A stretch of DNA of 64,000 nt from Aphrocallistes beatrix (GCA_963281255.1 OY725493.1:2697857-2761856), one strand, 5' to 3'; shown: positions 20,001 to 52,906, counted from the stretch's first letter. Notes: generated from the letters alone by a model not told the origin. Numbers and translations are program-made.

Positions 20001-21556
20001 GTTTGTATTCTCTCTATTTTCATCAATAATGGATATCTCTTCCTGGTGTTGTTGAGAAGATGGCTGGAATAAGTCTTCGATTTCACCACTGTTTTCCTCA
20101 TCAAGCGGAAATTCGTCGACTATAGTCTCCTCGCACTCAAAATCTTCAGCCGATGTGGAAGAAATATCGTCGATAGAGAGTAGTTCTTCATATCTGGACT
20201 CTCTTCCCCACATTACTCTGAAGGCAGTATATCCGTGAGACTTTTTCCTAGTACTGTTCATTGCAATGACAGCAGACTTGAGGAGCTCCGACCATTCTTT
20301 ATTAGTTTCGATGCACATCTTGTTCAACTTCCTAAATTTGCATATTAATTAATGAAAAAATAATTTTATATATATGTTCTCCAAATCCAGTTATTAACAA
20401 AAATTATTACATCTTGAGGATCTTATTATGTGCTTCCACTAATCCATTAGCCATTGGATGATATGCACGTGTCTTTCTGTTGTCAATCCCTAACCGCTTG
20501 TGAAAATCTTGGAAGATCTACATACATGCTGGAATGACATACGATTCTCAAGTAAATTCTAAATATTTTGATGGTTATCGTACTTACGTTGCTTGTAAAC
20601 TCCTTTCCTTGATCATGCTGGATAACTTTGGGCAAATCAACTTCAAGGTATATGTCCTTCAGCTGCTGAATTACTTCTTCAGAGGTCTTTGTTTTAAGCG
20701 GTCGAGCTAACACGTATTTGCTAAGGTAGCACACTGTAACAAGTATGTGTTTGAAACCTAGTCGAGTCACTGGGAGATCGCAGATGAGATCTATGCCTAT
20801 GTGGAACCATGTTTGGTTTGGAGGAGGGATAGGCTGAAGTTTTCTTTGAGGTTGTGCAGGTAATGGCGCTTCAGATTGGCAGTAATCACGTTTTTTTCTA
20901 AATAGAATTGCTAAATATTCAAGGTCTTCAAAAATGATTCAATATAATGAAGCAATACATAAAAAGGCAAACAAATTAATAGACTCAGCACTCACGTATT
21001 GAGAGACATCTGTAAACATTCCTTTCCAGTAGTATTGTTGCTGTATAGCTAAATAAGTAGAGTTGATTCCTGGATGGCCTACTTTATCATGGAACTTTTT
21101 CAAAATTCCATCGACTTCTTCACTTAGAGTGACTTTTACATCTACATCTGTTGTTCCCTCAAGATTATTTGTCAAATATTTTACTGCAGAAAAAGTGCTC
21201 GGGGCCTTATACGTATACAACTCTTTGCACAGATATTGCATGCATTTATTCTTTACGATAAGTTTCACAACCTTATCTTAGCAACTTTGCAATAATTTAA
21301 AAGAAAGGAAAGTTACTCAATAAAATAACTGAATTTGCAATACTGTTAAAATATTATATTTAGTACGAAGTTAATACTTTATATATAAAGTATAAACGCT
21401 TTGGTAGTAAAAGACGAATAACCAAATCATCATGTTAGATGATATATCATCTGTAATAGGAACCAGAAACCTAGTAGTCTTAGATCATATGTTCTGATCA
21501 GGTTTCTATGTTCATGCCTAAGAATTTCACGGAGTGCCTCAGAATTTCACGCAACA
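17090..21556 (-). mobile_element. Ginger1-type DNA transposon with OTU domain
   Basis: The element starts TGTTGCGTGAAATTCTGAGG and ends with the inverted complement finishing CACGCAACA, i.e. TGT...ACA ends. Perfect 4-bp duplications GTTC flank it (17086-17089, 21557-21560). Long inverted repeats (about 130 bp on the right; about 174 bp on the left, where an internal copy of GCGTGAAATTTTGAGGCAC adds about 45 bp) include GAACATAGAAACCTGATCAG. TGT/ACA ends, 4-bp duplication, and a gypsy-like integrase with GPY domain are the defining marks of Ginger1. One minus-strand gene of nine exons fills it. Length 4467 bp. Confidence 0.92.
17628..21284 (-). CDS. Ginger integrase-GPY-OTU polyprotein
   Basis: Minus-strand exons: about 21284-20996, 20897-20588, 20517-20411, 20331-19924, 19806-19491, 19408-19340, 19254-19111, 18628-18530, 18290-17628. 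All junctions from exon 2 onward keep phase. Exon 1 has the H-H half of the H2C2 finger (KFHDKVGHPGINST); the C half reads RDYCQ, so the first Cys is replaced by Arg. The integrase core shows GIDLICDLP, IQHDQGKEF and ANGLVEAHNK (D, D, E). YLGPQTVKRITESHIIV is the GPY domain. The last exon is an OTU cysteine protease with GDGNCLFRCLS (Asp, Cys) and YHEHYEPV (His), triad intact. Exon 1 to 2 does not join in phase; an extra A in a run of seven at 20891-20897 would explain it. OTU proteases cleave ubiquitin chains; its role for the element is unknown. Confidence 0.85.
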
Positions 21557-21560
21557 GTTC

Positions 21561-22184
21561 TAAGCCAATATTTTGTTTAAATTATCTTTTCCTGGTATTA
21601 ATTGATTTTGTTTATTGTTGGTGTTTTTATCAAAATATTCTTAATTAACTATTGTCAATTGCTACATTTGTATATCTGTTTTTGACTGGATTACTTTTAT
21701 AACTCGATTAAAAATATTTTTAATTTGATAGACATCTCTGCTATTCACCTAGCAAGTGCGATCTTAGTAATTTGATAATTTAGACGAGATTCCAGGAAAT
21801 ATTCCGTTGCTAAATTTTAAATTTATAAGACTATACCTATATGAAGGTACAAATTTAAAATTACATCTAATATCCATTCTCTCCATGATCACAAAGGATA
21901 TAGTCAAGATATAGAGTTGAACATTCTCCTATGCTATAATATTATTTATCGATTTAGGCGTACAAGAAATTCTGGGATTGAGATTAGCAACATGTCTCCT
22001 GTCCTGCGAGTTGTATATGCCCGGGGCTATATTATTATTGGCCAACATTGGTACAACCATACCGAGCAATACTGACCTAAGAATGTGCACCATCACGGTC
22101 GCCACAATTTGTAAGGCCTTCTAATCCTTACAATCTCAAGCTTGTTCTGATGTACTCCTACCAATTACTTAGGCTGAATTCTAG
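21561..22184. other. Intergenic, upstream of the DUF4139 gene
   Basis: No gene or repeat recognised. The last 200 bp must contain the promoter of the gene starting at 22185, but I see no clear core motif. Confidence 0.4.
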
Positions 22185-24846
22185 ATGAGTAAGGAGTTAA
22201 TTCCCAGCGTTGCTTCTCAGCGTTTCGAGGTGAGGTCCTGCGATCTCCAGCAGGTGGTCGTGTTCCAGGACCGCGCAGAGCTGACCAGGATGCTCAAGTG
22301 TGACGTGAGTCCTGGCGAGAACGAGATCCTCCTCACCAAGTTCCCTGAGGTCTTCGACAAGGACTCTCTCCGCGTGGTCATCCACAGCACCTGCCGCGCA
22401 GTGCTGAACGAGGTCTCCTACCAAGAGACGTACGTCAGCAAGGAGGAGACCGAGAAGATGAACCAGGAGGAGGAGCGGGAGAAGTCCACACAGGAGAAGT
22501 CTAAGCTCAAGCTAGTGTCTGAGAAGAAAGAGCTCCAGGAAAAGGTACGCTTCTCTTGTCAACTGTGGATTTAGTGGGTTTAATCGTTTGCGACAAGGCT
22601 GGAAGAGTGTTTTATTTGACAAGTTTTAGACTTATGTTTATATTAGTTGGAATTGATTTAAGGTTACTCTCGAGAGAAAAACGCTAAAGAAAAATAATTT
22701 GACTTCACATTACTAGATAATTAAATTGAGAGAATGTCTGCTCATCTCACTCTTCATAGATTCAATAATACTGTGCTACTGTGTGACCTAATTGTAGTTC
22801 GATCAGCTTATGACGTTGAAATTCGATAAAATTGAGAGGAAATACAGATTTCAGCGTGAATGTGGGCTTTACTACAGATCAGCGGATTTAATTCGGTCAG
22901 CGGATTTCGACTTTCAAATGCGGGTCATTGGGACATATGCTGCAGACAAGGCTTCACTAAAAATTTCATTAAACCACTATAACTATTAATGGGTTCTATA
23001 CACAAGTAAAATAGTAATATTAAAGATACCTAACGCACATGCGCACAGTACTTTTAACACCTCCATTCTCACATATCTTAGATCCGTCAGCTGGAGCACT
23101 CTCGCGTGGTCGTGAGTCAGAAGATAGACCTGATCGAGGTGTACTTGCAGAATGTGACCAGCACGGACACGCTGCATAAGATGACTCTAAGTGATTTCCT
23201 GTCCCAATTCAAAGGCCCGCTTAATGAGGGTGGAGGCGTTAATAACATTACTCAGCTTTTGGAATTCTACGAGGAGCAAATGACGAAGGAAGAACTGAAA
23301 CAGCTAGATATCGAGTGGCAGATTTCTGAACTCAAGGAATCTCTCTCTTCAATTGAAAAGAAGATCGCTGAGAGTACATCAGCGTCTTCAGGTGCAGCCA
23401 AGGACATCAATATACAGAAGCAAGCAGGAGTGTACATTGAGGCGCAAGGACTCGGATCTGTGGAGATCAAGTTCTCTTACCTGGTGAGACTGCAATGCTA
23501 GGCTAGACTGTGGTGTTTGTTCTTCATCATAGAGGTTGCTAGGGACATTCGAGGGGTACTTGAGGAGCAGAGGCGTAGCTAGATGGAGCAAGGGTGCGGT
23601 CCAAAATTATTGGGTTGAGGCCTCGGTCGCGTGTGCCCCACCCTCGCTACGCCTCTGCTGCGGAGTTATTCACTTTTTAGTCTTTGTAATTCTCCAATCT
23701 TCTCTTTGCAGGTCAAAGAAGCTGGTTGGACACCGAAGTACGACATCCGCGTGGACAACGTCTCACTCACGCTGAGTGTGTTCTACTTCGGAATGATCAA
23801 GCAGAGCACTGGAGAGGATTGGATGAATGTGAAGATCATTCTTTCCACAGCAGCAGCCAATGTGTCCGGAGAGATCCCGGAGCTTGATACCAAGTACATC
23901 AACCTCTCCATGCTACAATCCAGACCTGACTACAGCCAGCAGAAAAAATCAAGAAGGAGAAGCCATTCTCAGAAGGCCAGGTCGTCTCTCGTACGTTGCT
24001 ACTTCTAGAGATACGCACAGTAGCATAGAATCGTTAATGTTATTATTGCTCTAGGCAAGGAAGGATATGGAGAGGTACTACAGCAATTCCTCTTTGGACT
24101 CTTCGGATGAGGAAATTGTTCAGAAGGAGTCTCAGGCAGCTGAACCTACCACCGATTTGCCTCAGAGAAAAGCAGTTGCTTCTCACGGCATCCTCTCGAA
24201 CACGTTCCAGATTGCTAGTCTCGCCTCGATCCCCTCAGACAACACCCCGCACAAAGTCTCCGTGGCTAAGATCGACCTGAAGCCCACGTTCGAGCATGTG
24301 TCAGTCCCTAAGAAGGCTCCGTGCGCCTACCTCAAAGCCCGCGTCACGAACGCCTCCAAGTACATGTTCCTGCCGGGACCCTCCAACGTCTTCCTCGACA
24401 ACAACTTCGTAACCAAGTCTAGCATCGACGCAGTGGCTCCCAACGAGGAGTTCGAGACCTACCTGGGCGTGGACAACCGCGTGAAGATAGAGTACAAGCC
24501 TCTGAAGCGGTTCAGAGAGCACATAGGCATATTCTCAAAATCAGTTCTCTGGAACTTCCAGCAAGATATTCAGATCGAGAGCTATCGACAGGACGATTTG
24601 AAGATCCAAATCACTGACCAAGTTCCCAACTCCTTGGATGGAAGCATCACAGTCAAACTCCAGCAGCCCAATATACAGCCCCTGCCGGCCCCTCCCCCCG
24701 ACCCGCTGCCCAACCCTCACATGGACAGAGAAGGACTCATCATCTGGGATCTCAGCATCAAGCCCGGAAAGTCCGAGTCGATCTGTCTCCAGTACACTGT
24801 CGAGTACCCGAAGAACGTGCAGGTTACCGGCTTGAATGTCGCCTAA
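22185..24846 (+). CDS. F37C4.5-like protein (DUF4140/DUF4139)
   Basis: Four exons, 22185-22544, 23082-23483, 23712-23990 and 24055-24846, join in phase to 610 residues. The family is named from the C. elegans protein F37C4.5 and bacterial mucoidy-inhibitor-A homologues; its biochemical role is not known. The N-terminal DUF4140 part shows VVVFQDRAELTRML and GENEILLTKFPEVFD, followed by a charged coiled coil (EEEREKSTQEKSKLKL, exons 1-2). The DUF4139 part begins LGSVEIKFSYLV, continues AGWTPKYDIRVDN and FYFGMIKQSTGEDW in exon 3, and ends in exon 4 with ARVTNASKYMFLPGPSNVF, YLGVDNRVKIEYKPL and SICLQYTVEYPKNVQV. The C-terminus is typical and complete. A low-complexity Ser/Arg stretch (KKSRRRSHSQKARSS) links exons 3 and 4. 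Exons are GC-rich relative to introns. An 89-bp MITE sits in intron 2. Confidence 0.85.
23569..23657. mobile_element. 89-bp hAT-type MITE in intron 2
   Basis: Inverted ends CAGAGGCGTAGCTAG and CTCGCTACGCCTCTG. The flanking octamers TTGAGGAG and CTGCGGAG are similar but not identical, so the insertion is old. A relative lies at 50110-50255. Confidence 0.7.
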
Positions 24847-25173
24847 TTAGTTCGGTCGTTTCTTTGAGATTTCGGAATTTAGATAGTTTGTAGATATTTT
24901 ATTTTCTGACTATATTTGATAGAGCTCAAGAGTCGAGATTAGATTTGCATGTATTATTGAACTTGTCACGTCACATATTCATATCGCCGCGTGATATTGT
25001 GCAATTCAATCAGGTTTAGATTAATGTATTGATAATTCGGTACGGTTATCAGGGATTGTCCAGGTGGAAGAAGTAACTTTACTTAGGTACTTGGTTGATT
25101 GACTATACTCATTCAATTCATGATTTACAAATACACGTAGTACATCTTTGATTGATCAGCGAAATCTGTTATA
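24847..25173. other. Intergenic spacer
   Basis: About 330 bp between two same-strand genes, holding the 3' UTR of the first and the promoter of the second. No repeat or RNA gene recognised. Confidence 0.4.
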
Positions 25174-27009
25174 ATGGCCACTATGTGAGTGCTGTCACCT
25201 ATGTCAGTTAAGTACGATAATGTTAAGTGGCTTGAGTACAACTGTCATTTTTCAATCTCTTCGTTTCTTCTCATGCTCACTGCATATAGATTTCTTATGG
25301 CAAATTATCTCTCTCCTGATGAGCTCGCTTCCAATATTGAAGATGTAGAACTTTCAGCTGATGGAGTTGAAGATACTGGTGCCACTTGTGAAGATGATCC
25401 ATCTAGGCAAGAGAGTTCCTTCCCAACTACGGATATGTCTGAAGATATGTCACTGCTTCAAGTGTTTCTACCTGAATATTCACAGGACTGTTCGGATGTT
25501 CAAGTTGAGCTAGAAGCGTTGCACAAGAGGATAGACTCAGATAGAGATCTCACGAAAGATCAGATTAGAGAGATTATTTCTTTTTTAAGCATTCAAGATC
25601 CTCTCTACAACAACATTTCGATTGAACTATTAACGGAATCGTTGACGGAGGGACAATTCATGTCGCGAATTTCCAACTATTTTAAATGTAAAGAAAGTTT
25701 TCTAAATCCTGCGTTTGCATCTGATGGCCACGGAGCTTCGACATGCGAGTATTTGAAGTGGGCGTCTAACAACAAAGCAGTTAAAGGGCATTGTAACACT
25801 GTTCCTCTGTTTATTCTGCCTAAAGGCCTATCCGCTGATTTGACTGATGTTAGAGTTAACTGTTACGGGTCTGATGACAAGATGTATGAGAAGAACCGAG
25901 TGCTGAGAGAGAAGGTAGCCAGAGGCAACTGTTTCGTTGAATTCTTTGGGAAGGAAAAGCTAAATGGAGGCTGTGTGATTCGAGGGCTGAGCAAGTTCTC
26001 TGGCGGGTATTGGGATGACGACGATGTGCAGAATAACGACCACGCCGGCTGGTCTCGGTACTTCCTCTCCACCCCCGAGAAGGCCACCAGCGTCGTGGCC
26101 ATGGAGAAGGTGAATGGGGAGGCTGCGCATGTGAGCGTTCGTCTCCTCGGCGCCAAGTTCCTGATCTTCTGTGGTTCCAAGAACGTGCACCTCTTGATCT
26201 CCAAGAGAGAGCATCTAACCAAGTACACTGACCAGCGATACTCCTATGCACGCGTGATTGGAGAATCTTTTTGCGACATTCTAGACGGGATGGAGGAGTG
26301 CCAGCGCGTCCGACTGCTAGGATTCCTGGCGCACACCGGGTTTACAGCCGTGTTCGAACTCCTACAGCCGAGGAACCAGCACATCGTAGACCTCTCCGCC
26401 CTAGCCTCTCCCATCCTCAAATTCATTACTTGGGTTCCTTGTCAATTTTCCGAGAACCGGTCTCTCTGTTCCATGCCTCCGAACCTAGCTATCGACCTGG
26501 CCTCCTATTTGGGACTCAGTACTGCCTACTATTCCGTCATACCCATCAGACTGCTGGCAGCCGAGCTCAGTGCTGTCAGGACTCAGACACAGAGCGAAGG
26601 GGCAGTACTCTACTTCTTGGACGCAAAGCAGCAAGTTATTGGGTTGCTCAAGTTCAAGTCGATTTGGTACATTCTGTTGCGAGCCGTGAGAGAGATTATT
26701 AAGTTTCAGACTTCTCAAATCAATAAAAAGAAAGCAACATACGCTAACGCCAAAGATAACGGAACGGAAGTTATTAGGAAGAGGTTTACCCGAATTAATA
26801 AGAGTCTGAAAATAGAACTGGAGTCTTTTATCGCGTGGCAGGATCTGTGCATAGATTTCTTCTACTGGGTATTTGAGAGGGTGAAGAATGGAAAAATTTG
26901 CAATCCCTCAGCTGATTTCCCAAAATTATGGAAAAATTACTTAAGTTTTAAAAAAATTGAGGAACCTCCTATTCTCCAGCAATCTTTACAAACGAAAAAG
27001 TCAAAGTAA
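25174..27009 (+). CDS. RNA-ligase-like nucleotidyltransferase
   Basis: A tiny first coding exon, 25174-25184 (ATGGCCACTAT, donor GTGAGT), joins a large exon 25290-27009 (acceptor GCATATAG) to give MATIFLMANYLSPDE and 576 residues. The centre has the marks of covalent nucleotidyltransferases: motif I MEKVNGEAAHVS, with Lys277 as the probable nucleophile; FLIFCGSKNVHLLIS after it; FTAVFELLQP, resembling motif III/IIIa; and IGLLKFKSIWYILLRAVRE, resembling motif V with its two Lys. Upstream, VIRGLSKFSGGYW resembles the RGL.KF segment of T4 RNA ligase 1-like enzymes. An acidic N-terminal 250 residues and a Lys-rich C-terminal helical part flank the core. I infer an ATP-dependent RNA ligase that joins RNA ends, perhaps in repair or tRNA processing. 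The subfamily is uncertain, and I cannot say whether it is active. Confidence 0.6.
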
Positions 27010-27866
27010 AATGCTGGCAACGCAACAAGAATTGAGGAAATATTCAGTATTTTTTAATTCCGTATAGTATCTCATTATGCAGTTCACTCTATGAATTCAT
27101 ACATGCTTGTGGATTTATCAAAATTTACTATGTGTGCTATATACATTGTATCTATGGCTATTAAAACTGACTGTATGTTTTAAAATGATCAAGAATCACG
27201 TTCAAAGGCAGTACCCTAAAACGATGTACATTTAATCGAGTGCAGGAATCACAATAATTGTCCTATCAAAATAAATCTGTTGATGACAACGGACAAATTG
27301 AAAATATCCTATTTTCACTTTTGATATACATATATGGGATAAGAACTTTTTGAATGCCTTAAGTATGTTTTGGAACTTCATTGTACATAATCTCTTGATA
27401 ATACATTGTCACTTTTGAAGTTAACATTCCGTAAAATGGACAAAATTTCAAAATTCATGAAAAGTCTCGTTTTCTGCGTAGAATTGTTAAACTTGGTTAT
27501 TAGGCACAGAAAAAAGCGCCCTTATTTTTTCGCAAAATTTCTAACTGCCAATCCTTTGTGGCCAGTCTAACGTTTACGTTGTATTTATTCCATGAGCATA
27601 CACATAACTCAGCGAGTTTTGAAGATATCTTGACTCAAAATCATCTCAGCATTTAGATGACTAGCTCAGGATCGTGATATGAGGATTTTTTCAGAGTTAG
27701 AGTGTTTTAAAATTAAATTTCTCCCAAATTTCCGGAATTTTTGAACTTTAAACGCTATAACTCGCAAATCGGCCTTGTGTTAAAGTGACACAAAGGAATA
27801 GCGGTTGGAAAGGGAAGAAATTAATTGAATATGCTACTTAAATATTTGTTAAGGTTGAGCGTAGCA
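27010..27866. other. Intergenic with a dispersed repeat
   Basis: The stretch 27184-27300 (AATCACGTTCAAAGGCAGTA, CAATAATTGTCCTATCA) recurs at about 29350-29440 within the MITE-like element in cortactin intron 1. The rest is the 3' flank of the ligase-like gene and the 5' flank of cortactin, without recognisable genes. Confidence 0.5.
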
Positions 27867-48389
<20,523 letters not shown>

Positions 48390-48614
48390 CAATTTTGAAA
48401 TAGTATTTGACCATATTTACGCAGGAACTTGCTTTTAAGGATTATATGTAATATTTAGTTGTTTATTTCATTATTAGATGTGAATATAGAGTTGATTGTC
48501 TTAATTAATTATACTTATTTTTATCTTATTGTAAGAAAATAAGTGTTTCATCTTGATTATAAGTTCCAAGACAAAGAACGCGAATTGAATTGCTAAAATA
48601 ATCGTATTTACGAG

Positions 48615-48620
48615 AATAAA
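48615..48620 (+). terminator. Possible cortactin polyadenylation signal
   Basis: AATAAA 226 bp after the cortactin stop codon, in AT-rich sequence. Assigned by position only. Confidence 0.4.
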
Positions 48621-48975
48621 ATGCTAAATTAAATTCACACGCCGGAAAAATGCGAAAAATTCGAATCAAGTTAGTTGAGAAGATTTTGTTACAGTTGAAA
48701 GCGTTCATTAACAAGTTACAATTATTCCATCAACTATTTATTTTGACAAAGGTTGTACATTTGTCAACATTATCTACAAGATAAAGTGAGCCATGGTGAG
48801 TATCCAGCACTGATCAACAGCTCAATCAGTTAGTTTGAACTTTTTCAGATTTTAGACAGCTTAAGTTGTTTGGAACTGATGCAACTAATCCTCCTGAAAT
48901 ATTCCAAATGGAACTAATTTAAATACAAAATAACTCTGAGGAAAAGAGAACTTTCGCAGAGCATGACCTTCTGAC

Positions 48976-49212
48976 ATGTTATTGTCAATATGTTACATCG
49001 GATCTATTACTAATTTATCGCAACACGCCCTTAAATTCCTTTCCTTATTTGCCAGCACGTACACCTGTGAACAACTTTTGTCAACAATGAAAAATGTCAA
49101 AATCAAATCTGGATCACTCCTAACAGGCACTCATCTATCAGGAATATTACTGATTGCGACCCATATACGCTACATTGACCTTTGTGTAAACAAAAACAAT
49201 GTCAGATATTAG
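48976..49212 (+). pseudogene. hAT dimerisation-domain remnant
   Basis: The frame shows FLSLFASTYTCEQLLSTMKN and LTGTHLSGILLIAT, which is the C-terminal dimerisation region of hAT transposases and derived genes (F.ST..CE..FS.MK pattern). The rest of the transposase is missing. GGTTGGACAAGACTG at about 49364 may be the element's right end. Confidence 0.7.
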
Positions 49213-49379
49213 TTTTCTATATTTAAATTTGATTTTTCTGAAGAGTATAATCTAAAATAATCCGCGTTCAACGCCATCCCCAAATAAATAAAGTCATCCT
49301 GTTACCTTGATATATCCGAGGTCGTGCGGCCCTCAAGTATCCAAGTAATCCCTTAATTGCCTATAAAGGTTGGACAAGA

Positions 49380-50109
49380 CTGCTTTACGTAGAGCAACTG
49401 TCTAATTGCATCAATTCACAATCGTAGCTTGGTATCCTATAGCATGATGATACTTGTAATGTGAAAATGTTGGTTGACAGACCGAGTCCAGATGAACAGT
49501 CAGTAAATTCTAGCCATAAAACTGAGAGAATACAAAGAGATCTTATTATACTAAATAATATTCATATTAGAGCAGTAATTCTCTAACTATTTTCGCCCAC
49601 CGCCTCCTAATCAACAATTTATCTTTATACTGCCCCCCTCCTCACCTAAATGTTTCACCAATTATGGTATGTGGCTTTCCTGCTTCAGTAATTCGTAGCG
49701 AAATGCCATACGACGCAACCAAGTAGAGCTTCCAATCCGGAATTAGCGGTTTAATCCCAAGGATTAATTGATTATATTTCAACGAATTAAGTAATCAATA
49801 ATGGCTTCGTATCTGTAAATCATATCTGTCAAGCCGACTATATCAGAAATTTACCCTTACAAATATTTCTTCATTAAAGTAATTATCGCATAGCATTCTA
49901 TAAGTATAGTGTATGGAATGCCGTAATTATCACTATTTGTTTTGCGTATGACTGGGAATAAAGTCATATTTCGAGGGTCTGAAGGACATATGCAATAGAT
50001 TTCGATCCAGACTCAGTGATGAAACAATAGACACGTTAATTTTCATCATTCTTGATGGTTTATTCCTTCATTGGAAGAAACTTGCTCGCAAGCCGCAAAG
50101 CAGCCACAG
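49380..50109. other. Gene-free stretch
   Basis: AT-rich sequence with no open frame worth calling and no repeat end that I could pair. Confidence 0.4.
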
Positions 50110-50255
50110 CAGAGGGGTAGCCAGCTCAATTTTTAGGGTGTGGCAATTCCATTCCGTTTGGCGAGAGGGTTGCGGCACCCAATGCTAATTTGTGAAATTT
50201 TAGTGGGCACAGCCTTTGAGGTTGCGGCCTAGGCCGCACCCTGGCCACGCCTCTG
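50110..50255. mobile_element. 146-bp hAT-type MITE
   Basis: Ends CAGAGGGGTAGCCAGC and CTGGCCACGCCTCTG. Flanking octamers AGCCACAG and AGCCATAA match in their first half only. Related in its ends to the copy at 23569-23657. Confidence 0.65.
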
Positions 50256-50462
50256 AGCCATAATGGGAGTTGCTCATTGCACGGAGACTTAACAAGGCCG
50301 TATTTGATATAATCAGCGCAAAACTGTCGACATTATTGATCACTTTCTGTGATTGAATTTATCAGTTTGTATTGAATTCTATTTATATCCTTTTTGTAGT
50401 AATCTAGCTCATTTTCTGACATTGATAATTTGTTTAAAAAAACACATAGTGGTCATAAGTAA

Positions 50463-50760
50463 TATTATATTACATTATATTATATTATATTATATTATAT
50501 CCTGGGAGCCATTAACGGCGGAGGACATGACAGAAATATCATGCAAAAACGGGGCAGCCTAATTTCCTGCACGGGACAGTTTAAGATGCCTAAGTTCCTG
50601 CACGGGACTGTTTAAGATGCCTAATTTCTCGGACGGGACGGACCATCCCGAAAAATCTAGGTACATAATTTCCGGGATGGGACGGTTTAAGATGCCTATT
50701 TTCCGAGACTGGATGGATCAAGATACCTATTTTCCTTTTTTTGGCGGGACCAAAGTTTCT
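50463..50760 (+). repeat. TTATA microsatellite and 34-bp GGGACGG repeats
   Basis: A run of TTATA pentamers (50463-50502) is followed by four diverging units of CTAATTTCCTGCACGGGACA plus GTTTAAGATGC (about 50560-50745), with the core CGGGAC and TTTAAGATGCCTA. The function is unknown. Confidence 0.75.
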
Positions 50761-51000
50761 ACGTAATGATATAGTCGAGTTGATTCAGTGTGATTGTTAC
50801 ACCGAGTAATCAACATCTAAATACAGTGATTTAGTATATTTATGGGAAGGACTTCCGAGATGCGACAATCCGGATAAGAGATTTTTGATTTCTTGATTGC
50901 TATGATAGTTTATATATGTTCGTTTTCAATTAGTGCAGCAGAGTAGCGAAGGAATTGCGCATTTTATGGTACAAGCATGAAATTTAGTAGAAAAATTTTG

Positions 51001-51995
51001 TACAACATAAGATTCATTTAAAGATCAGGACCCACTTTCGAAAGTGCGTATTTTGGCTTTGGCGCATATTTTAATTTTACACCTTCCAAATGTGGTAATA
51101 CTACGAATTTGGCTTAGTTAGACATGGCAAATATACTATCTCTGAATTATGTATGCTGAGTCGAAAGGCTATACTCAATTTATTTAAATTTGATTGGATT
51201 TTTGAGTTAGCGGTTTTCACACCCATATACCCGTATATTAATGCTGGTTAAAACTCGTATTTGACTCTAATTCGATAAGGTCAAAGTACTAATAACTTCG
51301 AATGTGGAGTTAAAAGGCTCTACTGGATCCACTTAAATAGATATTGGTTTTGACTTTGCGGTTCTACCTAGTTCAGCCAATGGCAACATTCACCTGAGAC
51401 TCGATGCAGAACTAGGAGCCTTTTAAGGTCAATATCCATAGGCAAGCACTCTTCATTCTGAAATTCATTTAGTTTGGCTGCTAGAGAACTAAATCCACTT
51501 CTAGCATTTGGGTTAGTATTTCTCCCGGGATACTGCAGGGGATTGCCATTATTTTTCTGGCACAATACACACAACTCCCAGTTAGCGGTGTATGTAAAAT
51601 CCTTGGACTGCTTTGACCTGCTAAAATGAGCAGGAACTATCAGCATGAAACGCGTAGCTATTAAATGAAAAGTAACAGGAGAGAGTTATTAAATAATTAA
51701 AATTAAATACTTAGCTAAACTCGGCCTGATGAAGGATTAAATGTTAGTATAGATAAATGTATCAAGTATACAGACAAGAACCAATGTGAAGAAATTAAAA
51801 ATATCAAGCAATTTCAGTATAAAAAGCCTTTCGACTCAGCATACATGAGTTCCTAAAATAGTACATTCGCCATGTCTAACTAGAGCCAAATCGTTTTTAG
51901 TATTACTACATATGGAAGGTGTAAAAATTTAAATAGGCGCAAAAGTCAAAATACGCACTTTTGAAAGTGGCGATCTTCAAATGAATCTTATGTTG
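51001..51995. mobile_element. Fold-back element with a Cys-pair ORF
   Basis: Left arm 51001-51175 (TGTACAACATAAGATTCATT, TGTATGCTGAGTCGAAAGGC) is mirrored by right arm 51825-51995. The centre has a minus-strand frame at 51646-51368 with ANWELCVLCQKNNGNPLQYP and GFSSLAAKLNEF. This looks like the first exon of an uncharacterised transposon protein family with a C..C pair. Probably non-functional alone. Confidence 0.6.
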
Positions 51996-52007
51996 TATAG
52001 AATCATG

Positions 52008-52370
52008 GGTGTGAAGTTAGCAGCACGTTCAGCAGCGAAAAGTGAGCAGGGTATAATTAGTCCCAGTTTCACAGTGCCTCGTAGGATCTTGATCAAATTT
52101 AAAACAGAACATTATGAGTGAGGTAGCTTTGTGTCATTTTAATATCTAACGCCTCCCGATTAAAACCACATGACAATGACGATGCAAATTTGATGAAATT
52201 TCTATAGGATTTCAGTATAGCTCAAAGTGAGCAGGGTATAACTTGTTCTAGTTTCACAATACCTTGTGGGATCTTGATCAAATTTGAAACAGAACATTAC
52301 GAGCGAGGTAGCTTTGTGTCATTTTAATATCTAACACCTCTCTATTGAAAAATATTGCAACAACAGTCAC
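52008..52370 (+). repeat. Left 185-bp subterminal repeats (two units)
   Basis: GTGAGCAGGGTATAA recurs at 52042 and 52227, a 185-bp step; each unit also has GATCTTGATCAAATTT and GAGGTAGCTTTGTGTCATTT. The second unit is less intact at its end. Confidence 0.9.
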
Positions 52371-52906
52371 CTGATATTTCAAAGCCAAATGTGACCATGA
52401 CCAACCGGTGGGTCATGCCGTCATTAGAATAGAATACATATACTAGGTGTTAATTCATGATATTAAATTCTACAAATTACTAACAGTGCTTCCGATCTTC
52501 TGGATTTTCAATGTGCAGAGGAAACCTGGAATCCATACAATTTAATGCGATGATTTCGAGTCTTGGTCAAACCTGTTTATGATTAGTGTCCAACAAATTT
52601 ATGAATTCACCACAGAGCTGAGATTAACATCCAGTGAAACCAAAACTTAGTTTTACGCGGATGCTGATGAATATGTACTAATACAATATACGTAACTAAT
52701 TAATTGATAGCACTTATTCCAAAATATAGTCATATTTAAATGATAAAACTATCTAAAATCACTAAAATTTGATACTTATACAATTCACTGTTAACAAATC
52801 GATTTGGTTCATTTGATGTCTGCAGATTACTCGAATGGTCAGTTTTTATTCTTAGGATTTCCATCACAGCTGAATAGATTTTAAAATTCTTTTTTTTTAA
52901 TTTTAG

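Noticed and set aside
25856-26718. Minus-strand and shifted frames over the ligase-like gene
   Set aside because: They overlap a well-supported coding exon and look like shadow frames.
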